Below, in pieces: positions 19,245 through 26,895 of a DNA stretch of 47,801 nt. The stretch covers positions 1 to 47,801 of the forward strand of contig JAIMBF010000016.1 of the NCBI GenBank assembly GCA_023511585.1. Reading direction: 5' to 3'. The position numbers and the translations under genes are program-made. The notes under the pieces were generated by a model, which worked only from the letters and a program-made list of their open reading frames with translations, did no database searches and was not told the DNA's origin. Each line of letters starts with the position of its first letter. Position 1 is the stretch's first letter. This DNA comes from Terriglobia bacterium (GTDB taxonomy: Bacteria > Pseudomonadota > Alphaproteobacteria > Acetobacterales > Acetobacteraceae).

Positions 19245-20084
19245 CTACACTCGCTTTTCCGCAAGCGTAACAGCCGACGCCGCGTGCCCGAGCATCGCGC
19301 CCCGGGGTGTTTCCACAGCAGGCGGGGGTGTGTCGCTCAGTGCGATGCCGACACGTCCTGCCGCGCGCGTGATGTGGAGGCGCATATAGTATTCAGCCCC
19401 GTCCGGATCATGCTGGGTGATTGCTTGAACGAGTTTTTCGTGCTCGTCCACAGTTTCCCATACCCGCTCGTGGCGAGCAACCGGCACACGCTGGCTTTCC
19501 AAGAAAATCGCGCGGTAGGTCTCGTGGAGATCCGCAAAAATGCGGTTCTTGGAAAGTTTCATAATACGGTGATGGAGCTCGAAATCGGCCTGTGAAGAAG
19601 CGACAAAATCAAGCTGCCGTGTTGCTTCTTTGTGCTCTTGAACGATCCTTTGCAATTCCGCCACTTCGTCATCGGTGGCAGCCATGGTTGCCAGGCGGGC
19701 AGCATAGCTTTCGTTCAAAAGCCGGAACTGATAAACTTCCTGCAAAGTGTAACGGCTTGCGAAACGCCAGATGGGCGCCGGGACCAGCGCCGCTGTTTGC
19801 CTCGCCTTTTCTGAACTTGCATTGTTGGCCGAGGCTTCTTCGACCACAAACGTGCCGCGATGTGGCTCGATCCGCACAATGCCGAGGGTGGCGAGAATGG
19901 AAAGCGCTTCCCTCAGCGATGCGCGGCTTACCGAAAGCTGCTGGGCGAGTTGCCGTTCGGAAGGCAGGCGTTGACCGCGCCCGAACGTCCCGTTGAGAAT
20001 CATCGCCTGAATACGGCTGACCGTAGATTGTGAGATAGGTGCTCGCAAGCTCTGGCTCGCTTCCCCCTGATGTGGCCTGACCAT
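19245..20084 (-). CDS. GntR-family transcriptional regulator, FadR (FCD) subgroup
   Basis: A 279-residue regulator. The N-terminal winged helix (about 25-95) has the GntR core RLPSERQLAQQLSVSRASLREALSILATLGI..PHRGTFVV. The C-terminal FCD ligand domain follows, with the metal-binding histidine pattern in DFELHHRIM and the later HEKLVQAI and RLHIT segments. A TTG-started extension to 20189 exists, but its start overlaps the candidate promoter; the ATG at 20084 has AGGA eight bases upstream and is chosen. It leads the amidase/imidase/cobW operon and is divergent from a peptide-type transporter. A TGGT-N3-ACCA operator lies in the shared region. Confidence 0.92.
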   Translation of the reverse strand: MVRPHQGEASQSLRAPISQSTVSRIQAMILNGTFGRGQRLPSERQLAQQLSVSRASLREALSILATLGIVRIEPHRGTFVVEEASANNASSEKARQTAALVPAPIWRFASRYTLQEVYQFRLLNESYAARLATMAATDDEVAELQRIVQEHKEATRQLDFVASSQADFELHHRIMKLSKNRIFADLHETYRAIFLESQRVPVARHERVWETVDEHEKLVQAITQHDPDGAEYYMRLHITRAAGRVGIALSDTPPPAVETPRGAMLGHAASAVTLAEKRV

Positions 20085-20160
20085 TTTGTCTATCCTGGCG
20101 CTTGGCGCGGCCCACAGTGGCGCCGAGCCGTCACCGAAGAGCGTTGCATGTTCCTTCGAG

Positions 20161-20232
20161 ATATGCCTTAAAATTTCGGCGCTCGTCAATACTTACTTAC
20201 TATTGACCGGAACCACGCTCTCAGGCTATGGC
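20161..20232. promoter_or_regulatory. Back-to-back promoters sharing a 23-bp dyad
   Basis: GTCAATA (20185-20191) and TATTGAC (20201-20207) form a perfect 7-bp inverted repeat around nine bases. Each arm supplies a -35 box: TTGACC for the plus strand (20203-20208), with a weak TATGGC -10 at 20227, and TTGACG for the minus strand (20189-20184), with CATATC/GCATAT near 20165. So the dyad may be two divergent promoters, an operator, or both. Confidence 0.5.
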
Positions 20233-20243
20233 TACGGCGATAA

Positions 20244-20254
20244 TGGTCTGACCA
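20244..20254. promoter_or_regulatory. Candidate FadR/GntR operator TGGT-N3-ACCA
   Basis: TGGTCTGACCA is a perfect palindrome of the form TGGT-N3-ACCA, the consensus recognised by FadR-subgroup regulators such as FadR and PdhR. It lies just downstream of the predicted plus-strand promoter and 53 bases before the transporter start, a position suited to repression. A second half-site-like CAGACCA occurs at 20278-20284. Confidence 0.6.
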
Positions 20255-20306
20255 CAACCTCCGGTAATCAACGCGGCCAGACCACCATAAGAAGGAGAGT
20301 TGTCCG

Positions 20307-21968
20307 ATGAGCGACGATAGGGGCAAACCCGGGTATGCCGGTCGACGCCGGTTTTTAAAGGGAGTAGCAGCGGCCGGGGCGGCAACAATTCTGCCTGATA
20401 CGATCGGTTCGCGAGAAACTTTTGCACAAACGCCGTCGAATACGTTGGTAATTGCTGCTCCGGCGACGCCGCAAGGGCTGGATATTGAATTTGACGTCAG
20501 CCTTGGCTCCATCGATACCCTGGGCGCACTTTATGAATACATGCTCGCGTACGAGAAAATCCCTGATCCACAAAATCCGGAAGTTTTGCGCGAAGATACC
20601 GCCGTACATCCCGATAAAAAATACGGCCTCGCTTTGCGTGGAAGGCTCGCGACCGATTGGGAAATCTCCAACGATGGTCGGAAAGCAACATTTAAGCTTC
20701 GCGAGGGCGTGCGCAGCAACTGGGGCAATCTGTTTTCGGCTGAAGATGTGAAATGGACTTGGGATCGAAAGTTCAATCTCAAAGGCCAGGGTATTTTTCA
20801 AACGTCCGTTCTTGGTTTGAAGCACCCGGACCAGGTGAAGATCGAAGGGCCGATGGTAGTTTCGTTTAATCTTGAAAAGCCAAATCCGATTCTTCTGAAA
20901 CAGCAATGCAATCTTGCTAATCCGATCTATGACAGCAAAAAAATCAAAGAAGTCGGCGGTACGGACGATCCTTGGGGAGTAAAGTTCTTACAAAACGAGA
21001 GCGCGGGCTTTGGCCCGTATCGGCTGCAACAAATTATCCGTGGGCAGATGGCGGTATTTCAGGCGCGCGATGATTATTGGGATGCCAAACCGTATATGAA
21101 AACGGTAATCATGCGCGAGGTGCCCACTTCCGCGGCGCGGCTTTCGTTGCTGCAAGGGGGGGCAGTAGACATCGCGCAGTTTCTACAGCCGCGGGAATAC
21201 ATGACGCTTCGCGGCAATCCGAACGTGACGTTTGATGCGGTGAACGCATCTTACATTATCTGGTTGGAGCTGAACGCAAAGATCAAACCCTTCGATAACG
21301 TTCTGGTCCGCCAGGCGATGAACTACGCCCTGCCGCAGGAAGAGATCATCCGTACGATCTATTACGGTCTGGCTGATCCCGAAAAGGCACCGATGCCGTA
21401 CATCTACCCGATGGCAAACTCGAGTTACTATCGTTATGGCTATAACCTTGAACAGGCAAAGAGGCTGTTGGCACAAGCCGGTTATCCGAACGGTTTTAAG
21501 ACGACTTTGAGCTATAACGCGGGAGACCCGACCCAAGAACCCATCGCCCTTCTCTATCAGACCGCGCTTCGGCAGATCGGTGTTGATATCGAGCTTGAGA
21601 AACTGCCGGCAGGTGTATTTTACGAGAATGTTACCAAGCGTCAGAAACCGATCATCTTCTATCTCGATTCACCGTGGACTCCGGACCCGGGTTATTCGAT
21701 GTTTCTTTATTTCCACAGCAAGAGTTATGTGGACTACAGCAACTATTACAACCCAAAGGTCAATCAGATGATTGAACAAGGGTTGGAGACCTTGGACGAT
21801 AGTCTTCGGAAGACAATTTACGACGAGGTTCAAAAGATTATTATGGAGGAGGCGCCGTGGGGCTTTATTGCGTATCCAAAATATGCGCTTGCGCGCAAGA
21901 CAAATTTGAAGGGCTTTACTTATTATACCTCAAATAATCTTCGGTTTCAGGATTTTAGGCGAGCGTGA
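20307..21968 (+). CDS. ABC transporter substrate-binding protein, peptide type (family 5), Tat-exported
   Basis: A 553-residue periplasmic binding protein of the DppA/OppA type. The twin-arginine signal RRRFLKG is at 13-19, followed by a hydrophobic run and a likely cut after TFAQ. The family body is clear: LRGRLATDWEISNDGRKATFKLREGVRSNWG, and the late DDSLRKTIYDEVQKIIMEEAPWGFI. The ATG follows AGAAGGAGAG. It is the first gene of a binding protein / permease / permease / ATPase / ATPase / dehydrogenase operon. Family members carry peptides but also opines, nickel and other amides; cargo is unknown. Base composition appears lower in GC than the housekeeping genes. Confidence 0.93.
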   Translation: MSDDRGKPGYAGRRRFLKGVAAAGAATILPDTIGSRETFAQTPSNTLVIAAPATPQGLDIEFDVSLGSIDTLGALYEYMLAYEKIPDPQNPEVLREDTAVHPDKKYGLALRGRLATDWEISNDGRKATFKLREGVRSNWGNLFSAEDVKWTWDRKFNLKGQGIFQTSVLGLKHPDQVKIEGPMVVSFNLEKPNPILLKQQCNLANPIYDSKKIKEVGGTDDPWGVKFLQNESAGFGPYRLQQIIRGQMAVFQARDDYWDAKPYMKTVIMREVPTSAARLSLLQGGAVDIAQFLQPREYMTLRGNPNVTFDAVNASYIIWLELNAKIKPFDNVLVRQAMNYALPQEEIIRTIYYGLADPEKAPMPYIYPMANSSYYRYGYNLEQAKRLLAQAGYPNGFKTTLSYNAGDPTQEPIALLYQTALRQIGVDIELEKLPAGVFYENVTKRQKPIIFYLDSPWTPDPGYSMFLYFHSKSYVDYSNYYNPKVNQMIEQGLETLDDSLRKTIYDEVQKIIMEEAPWGFIAYPKYALARKTNLKGFTYYTSNNLRFQDFRRA

Positions 21969-22060
21969 CTTTGCTCGTGTTTTTTGTAGACACTTGTTCG
22001 GCTGGCAGGTATGTCCTCATCTTTGCTGAGGCTTCTGCCCCTAAGGAGGAGGGGCGTTAG

Positions 22061-23026
22061 GTGCCGAAGATTCTTGACTTTCTGAAACTTGTTGTCCGGA
22101 TTGCTCAAGTTCGACCGCGCTTCTTATTGGGCTACGCCATTGTCCTTGTCGCAATCCTGGCCGGGCTCATGGCGCCGCTTTTTTCAGCCTATTCACCGGT
22201 TACGGCTGATTCGAGCCACTTCCTGCAAGCGCCGAGCAGGGCACACTGGTTTGGCACGGATGCGGTAGGCATGGATATCTTTACCCGCACAATCTATGCC
22301 CCTCGTATCGACCTTACAATTGCGGTTACCGGCACGCTACTTTCCGCATTGGTTGGCTCATTTATCGGTGCTTTTGTCGGCTATTTCAGTGCGGGACGCG
22401 GCGTTCGCGTGCATCTTTCCTACGCTGTGATGCGCGCGGCCGATGTGCTGCAGGCTTTCCCGGTATTCGTTTTCGCAATCGCTTTGGTGGCGAGCTTCGG
22501 CCAAAGCATCGAGACGGTCGTGCTGGCCATTGCCTTCGTTAATGCGCCGATCTATCTGCGCTTGATGCGTGCGCAAGTAATGGCGATCCGCGAGATGCGC
22601 TATGTTGAAGCCTCTCTGGTCGCAGGCCTTTCGGATTTTAAGACGATTTTGCGCCACATAATCCCGAACGCCATGACCCCGGTGCTGGCACAGCTTTCGA
22701 TCAATGTCGGCTGGGCAATTCTTCTTACCGCAGGCTTAAGTTTTGTCGGCGCCGGCGTGCGCGCGCCGACCCCAGAGTGGGGCAGCATGATCGCGATGGG
22801 CTTTCAAAATATGGTGACGGGGCAGTGGTGGCCGTCGGTGTTCCCTGGTCTTGCGCTTGCGGTAACGGTGTTTGGGTTCTCTTTAGTTGGGCTCAGCATC
22901 GAGGTATTTGCCGATCCGATAAAACGCCGCGCACTTGTCCGTGATCTTGAAATCGCTCGGCGGCGTGCGCCGCCGGCTGCTATGTCCGGCCCGGAAGGGG
23001 TACTTACTGCCGGGGAAGCGCCGTGA
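22061..23026 (+). CDS. ABC transporter permease (DppC-like)
   Basis: A 321-residue inner-membrane permease starting at GTG 22061 after AAGGAGGAGGGG. The DppC features are present: an N-terminal membrane segment, the periplasmic HWFGTDAVGMDIFTRTIYAPRIDL motif near 65-85, and the cytoplasmic EASLVAGLSDFKTILRHIIPNAMTPVL loop near 185-210. The PPAAMSGPEG tail is not conserved. It overlaps the next permease by four bases. Usually DppB precedes DppC; here the order is reversed. Confidence 0.93.
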   Translation: MPKILDFLKLVVRIAQVRPRFLLGYAIVLVAILAGLMAPLFSAYSPVTADSSHFLQAPSRAHWFGTDAVGMDIFTRTIYAPRIDLTIAVTGTLLSALVGSFIGAFVGYFSAGRGVRVHLSYAVMRAADVLQAFPVFVFAIALVASFGQSIETVVLAIAFVNAPIYLRLMRAQVMAIREMRYVEASLVAGLSDFKTILRHIIPNAMTPVLAQLSINVGWAILLTAGLSFVGAGVRAPTPEWGSMIAMGFQNMVTGQWWPSVFPGLALAVTVFGFSLVGLSIEVFADPIKRRALVRDLEIARRRAPPAAMSGPEGVLTAGEAP

Positions 23027-24033
23027 GGATAATTCTCTATATAGGGCGCCGGCTGCTGTTCATTGTCCCGCAGCTTCTCGGCATCGTTTTAGTAAGCTTC
23101 CTTTTGGTGAAATCGATCCCAGGCGACCCGGCAGTGTTGATGCTTGGGCCAACGGCAACGCCGGATGCCATTGCATCGTTGCACAGAAAACTCGGTCTGG
23201 ATCATTCATTGCCTGTGCAGTTTTGGATTTATTTGAAGAATTTGGCTCACGGAGATCTCGGCACATCGTGGCAAACAACGCGTCCAGTTCTTGAGGATTT
23301 GATTCAGCGTTTTCCCGCCACCCTCGAACTTGTATCACTCGGCCTGTTGCTCGCCGTTTTGATCGGTGTTCCGCTCGGTCTTGCTTCAGCTTTCAACGAA
23401 AGGGGTTGGCTTGCTGGAATTGCGAATTTCTACGGCCTAGGCGCAGGATCGCTGCCGGATTTTTGGCTTGCTTTGGTGCTTATTTTTATTTTCTATACCA
23501 CCCTACAATGGGTGCCAGCTCCGCTCGGGCGCATCGACCTTACAATCGTGCCGCCGCCTCCGGTAACCGGAGTGCTTACCGTGGACGCGCTCCTCGCCGG
23601 GGACTGGCAAGCATTCCGGTCGGCCGCCGGGCATCTCGTTTTACCTGCTCTCACCTTGGGGCTAATTAATGCGGGGCCAATTCTAAAAATGACGCAGTCA
23701 TCCATGGAGAAAATGCTGCAATCCGACTTTAGTCGTTACGAAGTGTTATGCGGCATGCCGCGCCGGTTAGTGGTGCGGCACGCGCTCCGTAACGCTTTGC
23801 CTTCCGTGGTGACGATTATCAGCGTGCTTTACGGATTTTTGATTGGCGGGGCGGTGCTTGTTGAGATCGTATTTAGCTGGGGCGGCGCTGGCCAATACGC
23901 CGTGCAAGGCGTCTTGAATTCCGATTTTTATCCGGTACTGGGATTTGTGTTGTTTTCGGCCATCTTCTCATTGTTCGTGTATCTTGTGGTTGATCTGATC
24001 TACTTTGCAATCGATCCACGCATCAGTCATTGA
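23023..24033 (+). CDS. ABC transporter permease (DppB-like)
   Basis: A 336-residue permease starting at GTG, overlapping the upstream gene by GTGA. DppB hallmarks: RRLLFIVPQLLGIVLVSFLLVKSIPGDPA at the N-terminus, a LGLDHSLPVQFWIYLKNLAHGDLGTSW periplasmic region, and the EAA-like loop FSRYEVLCGMPRRLVVRHALRNALPSVVTI. In the loop, EVLCGMPR replaces the commoner VRTARAKG, a mild deviation. It pairs with the DppC-like protein to form the pore. Confidence 0.92.
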   Translation: MRIILYIGRRLLFIVPQLLGIVLVSFLLVKSIPGDPAVLMLGPTATPDAIASLHRKLGLDHSLPVQFWIYLKNLAHGDLGTSWQTTRPVLEDLIQRFPATLELVSLGLLLAVLIGVPLGLASAFNERGWLAGIANFYGLGAGSLPDFWLALVLIFIFYTTLQWVPAPLGRIDLTIVPPPPVTGVLTVDALLAGDWQAFRSAAGHLVLPALTLGLINAGPILKMTQSSMEKMLQSDFSRYEVLCGMPRRLVVRHALRNALPSVVTIISVLYGFLIGGAVLVEIVFSWGGAGQYAVQGVLNSDFYPVLGFVLFSAIFSLFVYLVVDLIYFAIDPRISH

Positions 24034-25061
24034 AACGCCCGATGCCTGCTTTCGCGCAATCAATTGGACTCCCTCCTCAGAACTCGGCGGCTGTCGCGCT
24101 CTTGGTCGAACGTTTGAGAGTGGAATTCCCAGTACTGCGTGGCAAGCCGAAAGTAGCAATCCGAGACTTGGATATTTCCATTCGTCCGGGTGAAATTCTT
24201 GGGCTTGTTGGTGAGTCAGGGGCCGGCAAAACGACCTTAGCCCGCGCGATCCTTAATCTGCCGCCTGCACCGGGGCGTATTACCGCCGGTGTGGTACAAT
24301 TCGATGGCGTCGATCTGCTTCGTCTATCCGAGGGCGAGCTTCAGCGCATTCGCGGCCGCGATATCTCGATGGTGGTTCCGAACCCGCGGGGCGAACTGAA
24401 TCCTTTGGTGCCTGTCGGCGTGCAACTCGCGTCCATTGCCCAGGTGCACCTTGACAAGGACAGGCATTCTGCCCGTGCCATGGCGCTAGAAATGCTGCAG
24501 GCAGTTCAGATCCCGGATCCCGAACGACGCATGCGGGCCTATCCTCATGAGCTGTCGGGTGGTATGGCTCAGCGCGTTGTCATCGCCATTGCGCTCATGT
24601 GTTCGCCGCGCTTCATCATTTCGGACGACGCGACAAGCGGCCTTGACGTGACCGTTCAGGCGCAGATTCTGGAACTTCTTCGCCATCTCGTGCGCAAGCA
24701 AAGCAGTGCTATGCTGTTTATCACCCGTGATATTGGCATAACCGCGCATTTCTGCGATCGAGTTGCTGTGATTTATCGGGGCGAAATCATGGAAATTGCG
24801 CCGCGCGAAAGTTTCTTTTTGGCGCCCCGCCATCCTTACACAATGCTGCTGTTGGCGGCATTCCTGCACAACCCGCAACTCCGCCGGGCATGGACGCCCC
24901 CGGATGCATCGGTACGTGCTAACGTCGATACGGAGATCGGCTGTGCTTATACCGACCGTTGTCCGCGAGCGCGTAAAATTTGTCAAACTACCAAGCCGCT
25001 GCTGGCTGAACGGATCTCTGGCCATTTCGTGCGTTGCCATTTCCCGCTGGAACGAGAATGA
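24030..25061 (+). CDS. ABC transporter ATPase (DppD-like) with degenerate catalytic residues
   Basis: A 343-residue ATPase. Start is TTG 24030, overlapping the permease stop, or possibly ATG 24042. Walker A GESGAGKTT (61-69) and signature LSGGM (175-179) are normal. Three catalytic positions are altered: the Q-loop reads MVVPNP (Pro117 for Gln), Walker B reads ISDDATSGLD (Asp200 for Glu), and the switch reads ITRDIG (Arg233 for His). The C-terminus holds the Opp-type cysteine motif CAYTDRCPRARKIC. It likely binds ATP but hydrolyses it poorly, working with the canonical OppF-like partner encoded next. Confidence 0.92.
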   Translation: MKRPMPAFAQSIGLPPQNSAAVALLVERLRVEFPVLRGKPKVAIRDLDISIRPGEILGLVGESGAGKTTLARAILNLPPAPGRITAGVVQFDGVDLLRLSEGELQRIRGRDISMVVPNPRGELNPLVPVGVQLASIAQVHLDKDRHSARAMALEMLQAVQIPDPERRMRAYPHELSGGMAQRVVIAIALMCSPRFIISDDATSGLDVTVQAQILELLRHLVRKQSSAMLFITRDIGITAHFCDRVAVIYRGEIMEIAPRESFFLAPRHPYTMLLLAAFLHNPQLRRAWTPPDASVRANVDTEIGCAYTDRCPRARKICQTTKPLLAERISGHFVRCHFPLERE

Positions 25062-26131
25062 GTCCGATTTTGGAAGTAGAGGACCTTTACAAGAGATTTC
25101 CGATCAGCGGGTCGCGCCGTTACGTGCAGGCTATCAATGGGGTGACGTTTTCTGTGGGCGCCGGCGAAACCTTGGGGCTGGTGGGCGAATCGGGCTCCGG
25201 CAAAACAACGGTGGGTCGCTGCATTGTGGGACTCACCGAGTTATCGGCAGGGCGCATTCGGTTTAAGGGGGAAGATATTTCCAAGCCGCGTGCGCGCTGG
25301 CCGCGCCATTTGCTCGGCAAAATCCAGCTTGTTTTTCAGGAACCCGGGGAATCGCTCGATCCGCGCATGCGCATCGGGCGCTCAATCGAAGAACCACTTT
25401 TGGCCTTGAAAGTTCCTCCTTCCGAACGGCGTGCGCTGGTGGCTGAGGCAATCGAACGGGTCGGGCTCAGCCGTGAGATGCTTGAACTCTATCCGGCCGA
25501 GTTGAGCGCGGGACAACAACAGCGCGTTGCTATTGCCCGCGCAATGATCACGTCTCCCGAGCTTGTCGTGCTCGATGAGCCCACGTCCGCACTGGATCCC
25601 ACCGCGCGCGCCGAAATCATTGCGCTTCTTATGAAGATCCAGGCCGAGCTCGGCACTGCGTATCTGTTTATCTCGCACGATCTCAGCACTGTTCGCTTTA
25701 TCAGCCATCGGGTTGCGGTGGTGTATCTTGGTATGATTGTCGAACAAGGGGATGTGGGCGAAGTTTTTGCCGCGCCACGCCATCCCTACAGCGCAGGACT
25801 TCTATCGGCCGTGCTGCTTCCGCATCCACACTTTTCGCTAGAAAGCAGTATTCGTCTGGAAGGCGAAATTCCGAGCCCGATCAATTTGCCGCAAGGCTGT
25901 TTTCTGGCTTCGCGCTGCCCACTGGCAATCGCGCGCTGCCGCCAAGAAATGCCGCCGCCCGATAATCTGGGCGGTGGGCACATGGTGCACTGCTTCCGCC
26001 ACCGTGACGTTGCTAGCATGGACCATGCTTCCGACACGTTTGCAGAATTCCAGCGCGAGGCCGAGCGGATTCTTGCAGGGCAAAAGACAGCCGGGCCAGT
26101 TTGCAACTTAGGGGGAACATCAAATGGATAG
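25058..26131 (+). CDS. ABC transporter ATPase (OppF/DppF-like)
   Basis: A 357-residue ATPase with a complete catalytic set: Walker A GESGSGKTT (43-51), Gln94 in LVFQEP, signature LSAGQQQRV, Glu174 in VVLDEPTSALD and His207 in FISHD. The C-terminal oligopeptide-type motif with four cysteines (CFLASRCPLAIARC and HMVHC) is present. An in-frame start at 25034 exists, but ATG 25058 overlaps the upstream stop by ATGA and gives the usual N-terminus. It supplies the working hydrolysis site of the heterodimer. It overlaps the following dehydrogenase by eight bases. Confidence 0.93.
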   Translation: MSPILEVEDLYKRFPISGSRRYVQAINGVTFSVGAGETLGLVGESGSGKTTVGRCIVGLTELSAGRIRFKGEDISKPRARWPRHLLGKIQLVFQEPGESLDPRMRIGRSIEEPLLALKVPPSERRALVAEAIERVGLSREMLELYPAELSAGQQQRVAIARAMITSPELVVLDEPTSALDPTARAEIIALLMKIQAELGTAYLFISHDLSTVRFISHRVAVVYLGMIVEQGDVGEVFAAPRHPYSAGLLSAVLLPHPHFSLESSIRLEGEIPSPINLPQGCFLASRCPLAIARCRQEMPPPDNLGGGHMVHCFRHRDVASMDHASDTFAEFQREAERILAGQKTAGPVCNLGGTSNG

Positions 26132-26870
26132 GCTCATCGGGAAGAAGGCGCTTGTCACAGGCGGCGGGCGGGGGATAGGACGGGCGATCGCACTCGCCTT
26201 CGCGGGTGAGGGAGCCGAGGTTGCGGTTTTGGATTTGCGTCCTGAGTTGGCCGAGAAGGTGGCCAGGGAGATTGCCGATCTTGGCGCGAGATCGTTTTCC
26301 GTTGTTGCTAATGTGAGTGACGAAGCCGCGGTAAAGTCTGCCGTCGCTGCGACAGAAGCGGCACTCGGGCAGATCGACATCCTCGTAAACAATGCCGGTA
26401 TCGATACAACTTCCCGCCTCGTCGATATGCCAACCGAAATGTGGGATGAAATGATCCGCGTAAATCTGCGGAGCGTTTTCTTGTGCACGCGCGCGGTATT
26501 GCCAGGGATGCTGCAGCGCAAGTGGGGCCGCATTATCAATATCAGCTCCCAACTTGCGCATAAGGGGGCTGCGGAGATGGCCCATTACGCCGCAGCCAAG
26601 GCAGGCGTGCTCGGGTTTACGCGTTCGCTCGCTTATGAAGTGGCGCGCAGCGGCATCACCGTAAACGCGATCTGTCCGGGACCGATCGATACCGAATTAT
26701 TCCGCAACATTCCCGAGGGCTGGCGGGAGAACAAGCTTGCCGAATTACCGATCGGCCGAGCCGGGACTGTGGATGAAATTGCCCCAACTGCCGTGCTGCT
26801 CGCTTCCGATGAGGGGTCTTATTATCTAGGCGCATCGCTTAATCCTAACGGCGGCGATGTCATGATTTGA
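26124..26870 (+). CDS. Short-chain dehydrogenase/reductase (FabG-like)
   Basis: A 248-residue classical SDR. The nucleotide motif TGGGRGIG is at 12-19, NNAG at 89-92, and the catalytic Ser141/142, Tyr155 and Lys159 are in place. Asp37 after the second beta strand (VAVLDLR) suggests preference for NAD(H). The start overlaps the ATPase gene by eight bases, so it is the last gene of the transporter operon. Oxidation of an imported hydroxy or keto compound fits; substrate is not readable. It resembles FabG but is outside any fatty-acid cluster. Confidence 0.93.
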   Translation: MDRLIGKKALVTGGGRGIGRAIALAFAGEGAEVAVLDLRPELAEKVAREIADLGARSFSVVANVSDEAAVKSAVAATEAALGQIDILVNNAGIDTTSRLVDMPTEMWDEMIRVNLRSVFLCTRAVLPGMLQRKWGRIINISSQLAHKGAAEMAHYAAAKAGVLGFTRSLAYEVARSGITVNAICPGPIDTELFRNIPEGWRENKLAELPIGRAGTVDEIAPTAVLLASDEGSYYLGASLNPNGGDVMI

Positions 26871-26895
26871 AAACGGCAGAACTGAGCATCGGTGC

